Assembly: GCA_013812985.1 (NCBI GenBank)
Contig: JACCSN010000195.1
Span: forward strand, 1 to 5,379
Direction: 5' to 3'
Source: Hyphomicrobiales bacterium
Lineage (GTDB): Bacteria > Pseudomonadota > Alphaproteobacteria > Rhizobiales > Afifellaceae
DNA: 5,379 nucleotides
Of this stretch, positions 1-5,363 are shown in pieces. The notes beneath the pieces are model-generated. The model saw only the letters and a list, made by a program, of their open reading frames with translations, was not told where the DNA came from and ran no database searches. The first letter of the stretch is position 1; every line of letters begins with the position of its first letter. The translations under genes were made by a program, and so were the position numbers.

Positions 1-277
1 CCGGATCGAAGCCGTGACTGCCTCCCGGACGGCAGCGCCACAGCCGCGCCAGCCCCATCCAGCCGCCGCCCCAGAGCCCGTGGCGGGCAATCGCCATCTC
101 GGTGAATTCCGAGCAGGTCGGCAGATGCCGGCAGGTGCGGCCGGCGATGCCGGACAGTGTGTAGCGATAGAAGCAGATGAGCCCGCGGGCCGCGAGCGCG
201 GGGATACGAACGATCAAGTCGACCGTTGTTGGATCGGACCTCTTGCCGCTCGCGTGCTTTTCCATGCCCCTTGCCAT
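1..277 (-). CDS. yidD: YidD membrane protein insertion efficiency factor (3' end outside window)
   Basis: YidD is a small membrane-associated protein thought to assist YidC-dependent insertion of inner-membrane proteins. Reading leftward, the visible part contains an amphipathic stretch (PALAARGLICFYRYTLSGIAG), then the family signature CRHLPTCSEF, then AIARHGLWGGGWMGLARLWRCRP and the typical end motif GGSHGFDP just before the window edge. Only a few C-terminal residues should be missing. Three in-frame ATGs are possible, with first bases at 286, 277 and 265. I chose 277 because GGAG lies 9 bases upstream of it; the 265 start has no well-spaced Shine-Dalgarno. The N-terminus is somewhat longer than the core family needs, so a later start is also possible. 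It is divergent from, and overlaps the start of, the HD-domain gene. Family identity is secure; the start is not. Confidence 0.9.
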   Translation of the reverse strand, partial: MARGMEKHASGKRSDPTTVDLIVRIPALAARGLICFYRYTLSGIAGRTCRHLPTCSEFTEMAIARHGLWGGGWMGLARLWRCRPGGSHGFDP

Positions 278-812
278 CCGGCTCATCTCCCGCGCCGCCG
301 ACTTCGCCGCCCGCCGCCACTCAGGCCAGGCGCGCAAGGGCCAAAGCGGCGCGCCCTATCTCAACCACCTGGCGGAGGTCGCCGCGCTGGTCGCCGGCAC
401 TGCGGACGGAGCCGACGCGGAACTGGTGGCCGCCGCGTGGCTGCACGACGTCGTGGAGGACGAGCACGCCACGGCCGACGAGGTCGAGGCGCTGTTCGGC
501 CGACGAATTTGCGGCCTGGTCCAGGAGCTCACCGACGATATGACCCTCCCGAAGGAGGAGCGCAAGCGCCGCCAGGTCGAGGAGATCGGGGCCAAGAGCC
601 CCGGCGCGCGCCTTCTCAAGCTCGCCGACAAGGTCAGCAATGTGCGCGGGGTCAACGACGATCCGCCGGCGGATTGGTCGGCGGACGAGTTGCGCTCTTA
701 TGTCGAGTGGGCGGTTTCTGTCGTCGATGCGGGCTGCCGTGGAATCGATGGGGGTTTGGAAGCCGCATTCGACAGCGAGGTCGCGCGGCTCAACTCCGCG
801 GCGACCAGCTGA
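264..812 (+). CDS. Small alarmone hydrolase, MESH1/SpoT-type HD-domain protein
   Basis: This 182-residue protein is a stand-alone HD domain of the kind found at the N-terminus of RelA/SpoT and in animal MESH1 (HDDC3). The known reaction of the family is Mn-dependent removal of the 3'-pyrophosphate from ppGpp; MESH1 also has NADPH phosphatase activity. All expected metal and catalytic positions are present: H35 (PYLNH), H61-D62 (WLHDVVED), E65-D66 and D122 (KLADKVSNV). These match the human MESH1 numbering as I recall it. Further matches are AADFAARRHSGQ near the start, ELTDDMTLPKEERKRRQVE and the C-terminal WSADELRSYVEWA. There is no synthetase, TGS or ACT domain, so it should be a small alarmone hydrolase. 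The ATG at 264 sits where the family begins, although no Shine-Dalgarno precedes it; a longer frame back to 177 would run antisense through yidD. The stop overlaps the end of the convergent Fe-S scaffold gene. Substrate is inferred from residue conservation. Confidence 0.9.
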   Translation: MPLAIRLISRAADFAARRHSGQARKGQSGAPYLNHLAEVAALVAGTADGADAELVAAAWLHDVVEDEHATADEVEALFGRRICGLVQELTDDMTLPKEERKRRQVEEIGAKSPGARLLKLADKVSNVRGVNDDPPADWSADELRSYVEWAVSVVDAGCRGIDGGLEAAFDSEVARLNSAATS

Positions 813-1266
813 TCGCTTGTCGAGGCTCGGTTTCGTTTCGCCGCGCCTCGATCTGATCGACCGCGTCCACCACCGCGTCGAAGGTGAGCATGGTTGAGGC
901 ATGACGAGCCCGGTATTCGCGCACCGGCTGCAGATATTTCAGGTCCGCCCAGCGGCCCTGCGGCGGCTCCCCATCGTCCTTCAGCATCCTACGCACCGTC
1001 TGTCGCAGGTCGCGGAGCTCATCAGGCGTTGAACCGACGACATTCCGCGCCATGATGGAGGACGACGCTTGGCCGAGCGCGCACGCCTTGACGTCATGCG
1101 CGAAGTCGGAGACGCGGCCATCGGCGATCTTCAAATCAACGGTGATCGTTGAGCCGCAAAGGCGCGAATGCGCGCGCGCCGTGGCCTCAGGCTCCGCAAG
1201 CCTCCCGATCCGCGGGATATTGCCCGCAAGCTCCAGGATCTTGCCGTTGTAAATGTCATCGAGCAT
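790..1266 (-). CDS. IscU/NifU-like iron-sulfur cluster assembly scaffold protein
   Basis: This 158-residue protein resembles the IscU/SufU/NifU N-terminal scaffold fold on which Fe-S clusters are assembled in the cytoplasm. Recognisable parts are the start [20 protein letters not shown], the first ligand loop [11 protein letters not shown] (C37), the second ligand motif [13 protein letters not shown] (C62, matching the GC-SxxSSS pattern of IscU), and the late helix start [19 protein letters not shown]. The third cluster cysteine, which follows His in IscU (HC motif), is replaced by Ala (H122-A123), and the Asp of the CGD motif is Ser. An alphaproteobacterial branch of this family may normally look like this, so it need not be damaged; its function as a full scaffold is uncertain. 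Divergent from folE with 96 bp between starts; no strong Shine-Dalgarno is visible. Its 3' end overlaps the HD-domain gene by 23 bp. Confidence 0.88.
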   Translation of the reverse strand: MLDDIYNGKILELAGNIPRIGRLAEPEATARAHSRLCGSTITVDLKIADGRVSDFAHDVKACALGQASSSIMARNVVGSTPDELRDLRQTVRRMLKDDGEPPQGRWADLKYLQPVREYRARHASTMLTFDAVVDAVDQIEARRNETEPRQAISWSPRS

Positions 1267-1281
1267 GGCGCGCTTGAGCAG

Positions 1282-1309
1282 TTGGTTAAAGGTTCATCAT
1301 GTCTATATA
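1282..1309 (+). promoter_or_regulatory. Putative sigma-70-type promoter of folE
   Basis: TTGGTT at 1282-1287 and TATATA at 1304-1309 are separated by 16 bp, an acceptable -35/-10 pair in an otherwise GC-rich sequence. Transcription would begin near 1316, leaving about 47 bases before the folE ATG at 1363. The AT-rich patch is the only one in the 96-bp gap between the two divergent starts. No -35 could be matched for the opposite direction, although TATATA is itself symmetric. Confidence 0.5.
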
Positions 1310-1362
1310 GGAACGAGGGAGCCGTCGCTGCCATTCCACCGCCGCGCGGCAAGGACGAAATT

Positions 1363-2433
1363 ATGAGCTTCAGCGTAAAGAGATTAGAGGAAGACGACAA
1401 TTCGAATGCCGAGTCCGTCGTGCTGAAACGCCCGACACGCCAGGAAGCGGAAGCCGCTGTCCGCGTTCTGATTGCCTGGGCCGGCGACGACCCCGGCCGC
1501 GAAGGCGTCACCGACACGCCGAAGCGTGTGGCCAAGGCCTACGAGGAACTTTATTCCGGCTACGCTCATGATCCGAAAGAGGTCTTGACGACGACGTTCA
1601 AGGACGTCGGCGGCTATCAGGACATGGTGCTGGTCCGCGACATTCCGTTCTACTCGCACTGCGAGCACCACATGGTCCCGTTCATGGGCCAGGCGCATAT
1701 CGCCTACTACCCCGTCGGCGGCGTGGTCGGACTTTCCAAGCTGGCGCGGCTGGTCGACATCTATGCCAAGCGCCTGCAGACGCAGGAGACGATGACGGCG
1801 CAGATCTCCGACGCTCTGGAGGAATTCCTGGGCGCCCGCGGCGTCGCCGTGATGCTGGAGGCCGAGCATATGTGCATGTCGATGCGCGGCGTGCAGAAGG
1901 CCGGCGCATCGACGATGACGTCACGCTTCACCGGCGTCTTCAAGGACGATTCAGCGGAGCGCGAGAAGTTCCTGAACCTCGTCCGCCCCTCCTACAGGTT
2001 AAGCGCCGGAACGTCCGCCATGTCCTCGGCGTCCGATCGGATGCCGGCCGGGATCGAGGAATCCGGCCGGTTCACGCCGCGCTTCGATCGCGACGGACTC
2101 ATCCCCTGCGTCACCGTCGACGCGGCGAGCGGCGATGTCCTGATGATGGCCTGGATGAACGCGGGAGCGCTGCGGCGGACATTGGAAAGCGGCTTCGTCC
2201 ATTACTGGAGCCGGTCACGCGGAGCGCTCTGGAGGAAGGGCGAGACGTCGGGCGCCGTCCAGCGCGTCGTCGAGATCCGGACCGATTGCGACCAGGACAT
2301 CCTCCTGATCAGCGCCGCGGTCGAAGATCGGGCGGGCACGTGCCATACCGGCCGGACCACCTGCTTCTACAGGAGCGTGCCGCTCGGCGCCGGGCCGATC
2401 GAGCGCGACTTCGGCCCCGTTCGGGCCGACTAG
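1363..2433 (+). CDS. folE: GTP cyclohydrolase I (FolE), reading in frame into HisI
   Basis: Residues 1 to about 208 are a type IA GTP cyclohydrolase I, which converts GTP to 7,8-dihydroneopterin triphosphate and formate, the first step of tetrahydrofolate synthesis. Visible are [20 protein letters not shown], the zinc and active-site motif [12 protein letters not shown] (C100, H102, H103), [21 protein letters not shown], and [12 protein letters not shown] with the third zinc ligand C171. These correspond to E. coli C110, H112, H113 and C181 with a constant offset of 10. The ATG at 1363 was chosen because AAGGA lies 7 bases upstream; the open frame extends back to 1168 but there it is antisense to the scaffold gene. 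No stop follows the FolE domain: after NLVR, about 11 linker residues lead to a complete HisI from M220. The product as read is 356 residues. It may be a genuine fusion, or two genes joined by a one-base change at 1986-1989. FolE identity is near certain; the fusion is not. Confidence 0.93.
   Translation: MSFSVKRLEEDDNSNAESVVLKRPTRQEAEAAVRVLIAWAGDDPGREGVTDTPKRVAKAYEELYSGYAHDPKEVLTTTFKDVGGYQDMVLVRDIPFYSHCEHHMVPFMGQAHIAYYPVGGVVGLSKLARLVDIYAKRLQTQETMTAQISDALEEFLGARGVAVMLEAEHMCMSMRGVQKAGASTMTSRFTGVFKDDSAEREKFLNLVRPSYRLSAGTSAMSSASDRMPAGIEESGRFTPRFDRDGLIPCVTVDAASGDVLMMAWMNAGALRRTLESGFVHYWSRSRGALWRKGETSGAVQRVVEIRTDCDQDILLISAAVEDRAGTCHTGRTTCFYRSVPLGAGPIERDFGPVRAD
2020..2433 (+). CDS. hisI: Phosphoribosyl-AMP cyclohydrolase (HisI), in frame with folE
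   Basis: HisI opens the adenine ring of phosphoribosyl-AMP to give ProFAR, the third step of histidine biosynthesis. Numbered from the ATG at 2020, the 137-residue unit is full length for a monofunctional HisI. It shows [49 protein letters not shown], the Mg-binding RTDCDQDIL (D89, D91, D93, with C90) and the zinc motif [14 protein letters not shown] (C108, C115). There is no HisE domain. An independent start at 2020 is plausible, with a weak GGAA about 10 bases upstream; 2041 is a second ATG. If folE originally stopped at the TAA at 2000-2002, hisI would begin 17 bases after it, normal operon spacing. As the sequence stands it is the C-terminal half of the 1363-2433 open frame, so it may be made as a fusion, separately, or both. 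All catalytic residues are intact. Confidence 0.88.
   Translation: MSSASDRMPAGIEESGRFTPRFDRDGLIPCVTVDAASGDVLMMAWMNAGALRRTLESGFVHYWSRSRGALWRKGETSGAVQRVVEIRTDCDQDILLISAAVEDRAGTCHTGRTTCFYRSVPLGAGPIERDFGPVRAD
2411..2429 (+). terminator. Hairpin at the 3' end of hisI
   Basis: TCGGCCC (2411-2417) and GGGCCGA (2423-2429) form a perfect 7-bp GC-rich stem with loop CGTTC, ending just before the stop codon. The next gene is convergent and ends 22 bp later, so a terminator is expected here. There is no T-run, so it may be a weak or Rho-assisted stop, or only a codon-driven palindrome. Confidence 0.4.
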
Positions 2434-2455
2434 AGGGACAAGCGCGGGACCTCAA

Positions 2456-2884
2456 TCAGGCGGTCGCGATATATTCACGGATCTGCTCGGCCTCCCGCTC
2501 GACCTCCTCGATGCGACGCTTCACGATATCGCCGATCGAGACGATCCCGCCGAGCCTGCCGCCCTCGACCACCGGCAAATGGCGGAAGCGCCCGCTCGTC
2601 ATCTTGTGCATGACGTCGTTGATGGTGTCCTCCGGCCGACACGTCACGACGCGCGCCGTCATGCAGTCGGCGGCCAGCTTGCGCAGGGCCTCGCTGCCGT
2701 GGCTGGCCAGCGCCCGGACGATGTCGCGCTCCGAGATGATGCCCTGGATCGTGTCGTTCTCGACCACCACGATTGCGCCGATGCGCTTCTCCGACAGGAT
2801 CGCGGCCACTTCGGCGAGCGAGCGGTCCGGCGACGTGGTCACCACATCGCGGCCCTTCTCGTTGATGATGTTCGCGACCGTCAT
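2456..2884 (-). CDS. Tandem CBS-domain protein
   Basis: This 142-residue soluble protein consists almost entirely of two CBS motifs, which together form a Bateman module that usually binds adenine nucleotides or similar ligands. The first spans about residues 10-62 (VVTTSPDRSLAEVAAILSE, IGAIVVVENDTIQGIISERD). The second spans about 77-127 (TCRPEDTINDVMHKM, GRFRHLPVVEGGRLGGIVSIGD). A charged helix, KRRIEEVEREAEQIREYI, closes the protein. No enzymatic or transporter domain is attached, so it is a free-standing regulatory or sensor protein of unknown partner. The start is well supported: AAGGAGG lies 5 bases upstream of the ATG. It follows the rhomboid gene by 66 bp on the same strand and is probably co-transcribed with it; its end faces hisI. 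Confidence 0.92.
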   Translation of the reverse strand: MTVANIINEKGRDVVTTSPDRSLAEVAAILSEKRIGAIVVVENDTIQGIISERDIVRALASHGSEALRKLAADCMTARVVTCRPEDTINDVMHKMTSGRFRHLPVVEGGRLGGIVSIGDIVKRRIEEVEREAEQIREYIATA

Positions 2885-2950
2885 CCGCGCCTCCTTCGGC
2901 CGTAGCTCTTGCCAGCCTTCCGGTCCAGCATATCAGGCCGGCTCGCGATG

Positions 2951-3667
2951 TCAGCCCGCCGCGGGGAAGCGTTGCGCCTGGATCGGATCGAACAGCGGAA
3001 AAAGCAGCAGCCCGGCAAGAAAGCCGCCGAGATGCGCCTCCCAGGCGATCGGACCCGATGCGCCGGGGACCATGCCGTCGGCGAGGCCGAACAGGAGATT
3101 GACGGCGAACCACACCAGGATGAAGCCGAGCGCGCGCGAGGTGGTGAAGACGCGCGCCAGCGGTTCCGCCGGAACCCGGTAGGAAGCCGGCGGGGCGCCG
3201 CCTGCGAGCGGCCCGCCCGGCGCGAAAGCGAAGCGCGTCGTGGCCGCCATCATTCCCGACACCGCGCCCGAGGCGCCGATCATCAGCGCTACGTCATCGG
3301 CGTGCATGGCAAAGTGCAGCCCCGCCCCCGCCGCGGCCGCGATCAGCCCGAGCAGGAGAAAGCGAATGCCTCCCAGCCGGCGGGCCAAGGCCGCGCCGAA
3401 GCTCGCCATCCAGACGAGGTTGACGAGGAGATGCAGGATGTCGGCGTGCAGGAGCGAATAGGTCAGCGGCGACCAGAAACGGGCCGTCACCCCGCCCGGC
3501 AGGCTGTAGGCGAGCTCTCCATAGCGCTCCGGGATGAAGGCGAAGGCCAGCAGGACCCAGCTGCCGGCCTCCTCCCCAAGGAGTTGGCGCACGCCGTGGA
3601 CCGCGATCAGGGCGGTGGCAAGCCAGATGACGGGCGAGGGAAGATTGAAGGCCGGCGCACGGTTCAT
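2951..3667 (-). CDS. Rhomboid family intramembrane serine protease
   Basis: Rhomboids cleave transmembrane segments within the inner membrane by a Ser-His dyad. From the ATG at 3667 the protein has 238 residues. Catalytic S133 lies in GASGAVSG and H212 in AHLGGFLAGLLL. The HADILHLLVNLVWM segment supplies H79 and N83, matching H150 and N154 of E. coli GlpG. Hydrophobic segments lie near 12-29, 37-46, 74-92, 101-118, 125-142, 179-197 and 206-225, consistent with about six membrane helices. An unusual Gly/Pro-rich stretch at about 149-172 follows the catalytic serine helix and would form a long loop. A longer frame reaches 3874, but residues before 3667 are basic, low in conservation and would overlap the intergenic dyad; M-N-R-A-P directly before the first membrane segment looks like the true start. 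No clear Shine-Dalgarno is visible. Substrates are unknown. Confidence 0.9.
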   Translation of the reverse strand: MNRAPAFNLPSPVIWLATALIAVHGVRQLLGEEAGSWVLLAFAFIPERYGELAYSLPGGVTARFWSPLTYSLLHADILHLLVNLVWMASFGAALARRLGGIRFLLLGLIAAAAGAGLHFAMHADDVALMIGASGAVSGMMAATTRFAFAPGGPLAGGAPPASYRVPAEPLARVFTTSRALGFILVWFAVNLLFGLADGMVPGASGPIAWEAHLGGFLAGLLLFPLFDPIQAQRFPAAG

Positions 3668-3768
3668 GCGCAGGGTCTTGCCCGCGGAACAGGGCGGGAC
3701 GCAAGTCGCGTCTGCGACCGGCCTTCGCCGAAAGCGCGTGAAAACGGCAGCCGGCTCGCGCCAACGTG

Positions 3769-3784
3769 TTGTTAACCTTAACAA
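3769..3784. promoter_or_regulatory. Palindromic operator-like site between divergent genes
   Basis: TTGTTAA (3769-3775), CC, TTAACAA (3778-3784) is a perfect 7-2-7 dyad. It lies in the 221-bp gap between the rhomboid gene (starting leftward at 3667) and the PAS_5 gene (starting rightward at 3889), about 102 bp from each start. It stands out as AT-rich against very GC-rich flanks. The size and symmetry suit a dimeric regulator; the TTAACC core also resembles half sites of the alphaproteobacterial cell-cycle regulator CtrA. The rest of this gap shows no clear promoter elements or open frame. Confidence 0.5.
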
Positions 3785-3888
3785 ATGGTATCCGACCGCT
3801 TGCGCCGCCAGCCGTGGCACGTCGAAGCGAGCCGTCGCAGCCGCCCACACGTTCGGGCCGCAGCGATCGACCACGCAAGCGGGGCCGC

Positions 3889-4536
3889 ATGAAACACGAA
3901 ACGAGTGTAGCGCTGCATGATTATTGGCAAAGCCGCCATGGCCGCGCCGGCGCGCCGGCTGGCCAGATCAGAGCCGCCGAGCTCGCCCCCTTGCTCGCCT
4001 CGCTCTTTCTGCTCGAATTCGACCTCTCCGCCGGCCCGCGGTTCCGCTTCTGCGGCGCGGCGATCTCGGCGCGCTACGGCCGGGATCTGGCCAACGAAGA
4101 TTTCCTGACCCTCTGGAACAGCTCGGATCGCCCTCTGGTTGAGCGTCATCTCCGGATCGTCTCGATGCGCTCGGCCGGGCTGGTCGCGGGCGTCATGGGC
4201 GAAACCGTGGGCGGCGGCTTCACCGCCTTCGAAATGGTCATCCTGCCGCTGGCCGGCGAATCCGGAACGGCAGGGGCCATCGGTTCGATGGCGCGCATCG
4301 GCGGCCACGACGAGCTGAACCGGATCCGCGCCCGGCTTGTCGCTCAGTCGCTCCGCTCCTCGCGGTTCCTGCCGGCCGCCGGACACTCCGTGGAGCGGAC
4401 CCCGGCGCTGGCGATGCGGGCCGCGCCCGAATTCAGGCCGCCCGAAGCGCGGCGCCGCTATCGCCATCTCACATTGCTGCCAGGGGGCAAGCGGTCTTCC
4501 CCCTGCCTGAACCGCGCGCCGCTCACCGATAATTAA
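3889..4536 (+). CDS. PAS_5-family PAS-domain protein
   Basis: This 215-residue soluble protein belongs to the PAS_5 family (Pfam PF07310, formerly a DUF), common in alphaproteobacteria. Typical features are the start MKHETSVALHDYWQSRHGRAGAP, an LLASLFLLEFD strand, the PAS core RFRFCGAAISARYGRDLANEDFLTLW (51-76) and the closing strands GFTAFEMVILPLAG...GAIGSMARIG (110-138). The tail from about 150 is Arg/Pro/Ala-rich and looks disordered. No kinase, cyclase or DNA-binding output domain is present, so it is a single-domain sensor that must act through a partner. Caulobacter MopJ, which affects motility and CtrA signalling, is a single-domain PAS protein and a possible comparison. The ATG at 3889 fits the family N-terminus; the frame is open upstream to 3766 but that part is low-complexity and lies over the operator-like site. 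It is followed after 68 bp by the PilZ gene. Ligand unknown. Confidence 0.87.
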   Translation: MKHETSVALHDYWQSRHGRAGAPAGQIRAAELAPLLASLFLLEFDLSAGPRFRFCGAAISARYGRDLANEDFLTLWNSSDRPLVERHLRIVSMRSAGLVAGVMGETVGGGFTAFEMVILPLAGESGTAGAIGSMARIGGHDELNRIRARLVAQSLRSSRFLPAAGHSVERTPALAMRAAPEFRPPEARRRYRHLTLLPGGKRSSPCLNRAPLTDN

Positions 4537-4541
4537 CCCTA
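4533..4541 (+). promoter_or_regulatory. TTAACCCTA motif before the PilZ gene
   Basis: TTAACCCTA overlaps the stop codon of the PAS_5 gene and lies 64 bp before the chosen PilZ start. It differs by one base from TTAACCTTA, found in the gaps before the PAS_5 gene and after the PilZ gene. A CtrA-like half site is one reading. Because the TAA is partly the stop codon, chance is a real alternative. Confidence 0.25.
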
Positions 4542-4604
4542 GCGCGCATAGCTTGTGCGTCGACAGCTTCCGCCCGTCTATGGATTCGGGCGCGTGGGGT
4601 GGCG

Positions 4605-5228
4605 ATGACGGCTTTGGAAGCACAACAGGATCTGCACGCGCCGCCGGTCGAAAGGCGCCGCTTTCAGCGCGTGCGCCTGAACCTTCTCGGCCGCTGCATG
4701 TTCCCCGATCGCCGCGAATGCCCCTGCCAGCTCGTCGAGGCGTCTCCCGGCGAGGCGGTGTTCATCAGCTCCTCCTGCGGCGAAACCGGCGAGCGCGTCA
4801 TCGCCTACATCGACGAGATCGGCCGCCTGGAAGGCGAGATCGTTGAATTGAACGAGCAGGGCTTCCGCATGGCGATCAACGCGTCGCCACGCAAGCGCGA
4901 CAAGCTGGCCGACATCCTGACCTGGCTCGCCAACCGCCACGTCCTCAATCTTGCCGAGGATCGCCGGCACCAGCGGCGGACCCCCAAACGCAGCGACGCC
5001 ACCGTGGTGTTTTCCGACGGGACTACGCAGTCTTGCCGCGTCATCGACATGTCGCTCTCGGGCGCCGCGCTCTCCACGACACTGCGTCCGGCGCTGGGCT
5101 CGCCCATCAAGCTTGGCCGGCTCGGCGCCCGTGTCGTCCGCCACTTCGATGATGGGATCGGCGTCGAGTTCATGCGGCTCATGTCGCAAGCGGCGATCGA
5201 GGAAACCATCGAACGGGAATATTTCTGA
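4605..5228 (+). CDS. Tandem PilZ-domain protein (c-di-GMP receptor type)
   Basis: PilZ domains bind cyclic di-GMP through RxxxR and D/N-x-S-x-x-G motifs. From the ATG at 4605 the protein has 207 residues. The C-terminal PilZ (about 117-195) has a complete signature: DRRHQRRTPKR, with R120/R121 and R124/R125, then IDMSLSGAAL with D148, S150, G153, and DDGIGVEFMRL near the end. The N-terminal half (about 13-95) starts with the same arginine pattern, ERRRFQRVRL, but in place of the second motif it has VEASPGEAVF, so Asp/Asn and the last Gly are lost. One functional and one degenerate PilZ is the likely reading. No membrane, GGDEF or EAL domain is attached. ATG 4605 is preceded by GGGGTGG; a GTG at 4599 would add two residues. 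It follows the PAS_5 gene in the same direction and may share its transcript. Confidence 0.9.
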   Translation: MTALEAQQDLHAPPVERRRFQRVRLNLLGRCMFPDRRECPCQLVEASPGEAVFISSSCGETGERVIAYIDEIGRLEGEIVELNEQGFRMAINASPRKRDKLADILTWLANRHVLNLAEDRRHQRRTPKRSDATVVFSDGTTQSCRVIDMSLSGAALSTTLRPALGSPIKLGRLGARVVRHFDDGIGVEFMRLMSQAAIEETIEREYF

Positions 5229-5243
5229 CCTGAGGGACGGCGC

Positions 5244-5266
5244 GTTAACCTTACCAGAGGATTAAC
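5244..5266. promoter_or_regulatory. GTTAACCTTA site with inverted TTAAC, downstream of PilZ gene
   Basis: GTTAACCTTA at 5244-5253 is an exact copy of the 10-mer inside the dyad at 3771-3780. A second TTAAC at 5262-5266 makes an inverted pair GTTAA-N13-TTAAC. The site lies about 98 bp before the next gene start, where it could serve as an operator for that gene. The factor is unknown; the spacing does not fit the canonical CtrA TTAA-N7-TTAA. Confidence 0.35.
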
Positions 5267-5270
5267 GGGC

Positions 5271-5286
5271 GGAACCGGCCTGTTCC
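5271..5286 (+). terminator. Possible terminator hairpin after the PilZ gene
   Basis: GGAAC (5271-5275) pairs with GTTCC (5282-5286) around a 6-base loop, followed by CCATTTGTTG, which is only mildly T-rich. It lies 43 bp after the PilZ stop. The stem is short, so this is a weak call. Confidence 0.25.
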
Positions 5287-5363
5287 CCATTTGTTGACCG
5301 TAAGTCTTAGCGCCAGCGCAATTCGCATCTGCTAATCTCCTCCGAAGAACGGGAGGCGATGAT

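Noticed and set aside
14..856. A 280-codon open frame on the + strand across yidD and the HD-domain gene
   Set aside because: It is low-complexity in Arg, Gly and Pro, and antisense or out of frame to two clear families.
1168..1362. N-terminal extension of FolE back to an earlier ATG
   Set aside because: It would be antisense to the start of the Fe-S scaffold gene and cover the putative promoter; the ATG at 1363 has a well-placed AAGGA.
1310..1362. Riboswitch in the folE leader
   Set aside because: The leader after the likely transcription start is only about 47 bases, and I see no tetrahydrofolate, preQ1 or other aptamer pattern.
1872..3182. A long open frame on the + strand running out of frame through folE-hisI and antisense to the CBS and rhomboid genes
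   Set aside because: Its translation is Arg/Ala-rich without recognisable domains, and three well-identified genes occupy the same bases; it is a by-product of high G+C content.
3772..3782. Canonical CtrA full site
   Set aside because: The two TTAA elements are 2 bases apart (13 in the copy at 5244-5266) instead of the usual 7, so only a half-site resemblance can be claimed.
3668..3874. N-terminal extension of the rhomboid protein
   Set aside because: The added residues are not membrane-like or family-like and would cover the dyad; the Met at 3667 directly precedes the first hydrophobic segment.
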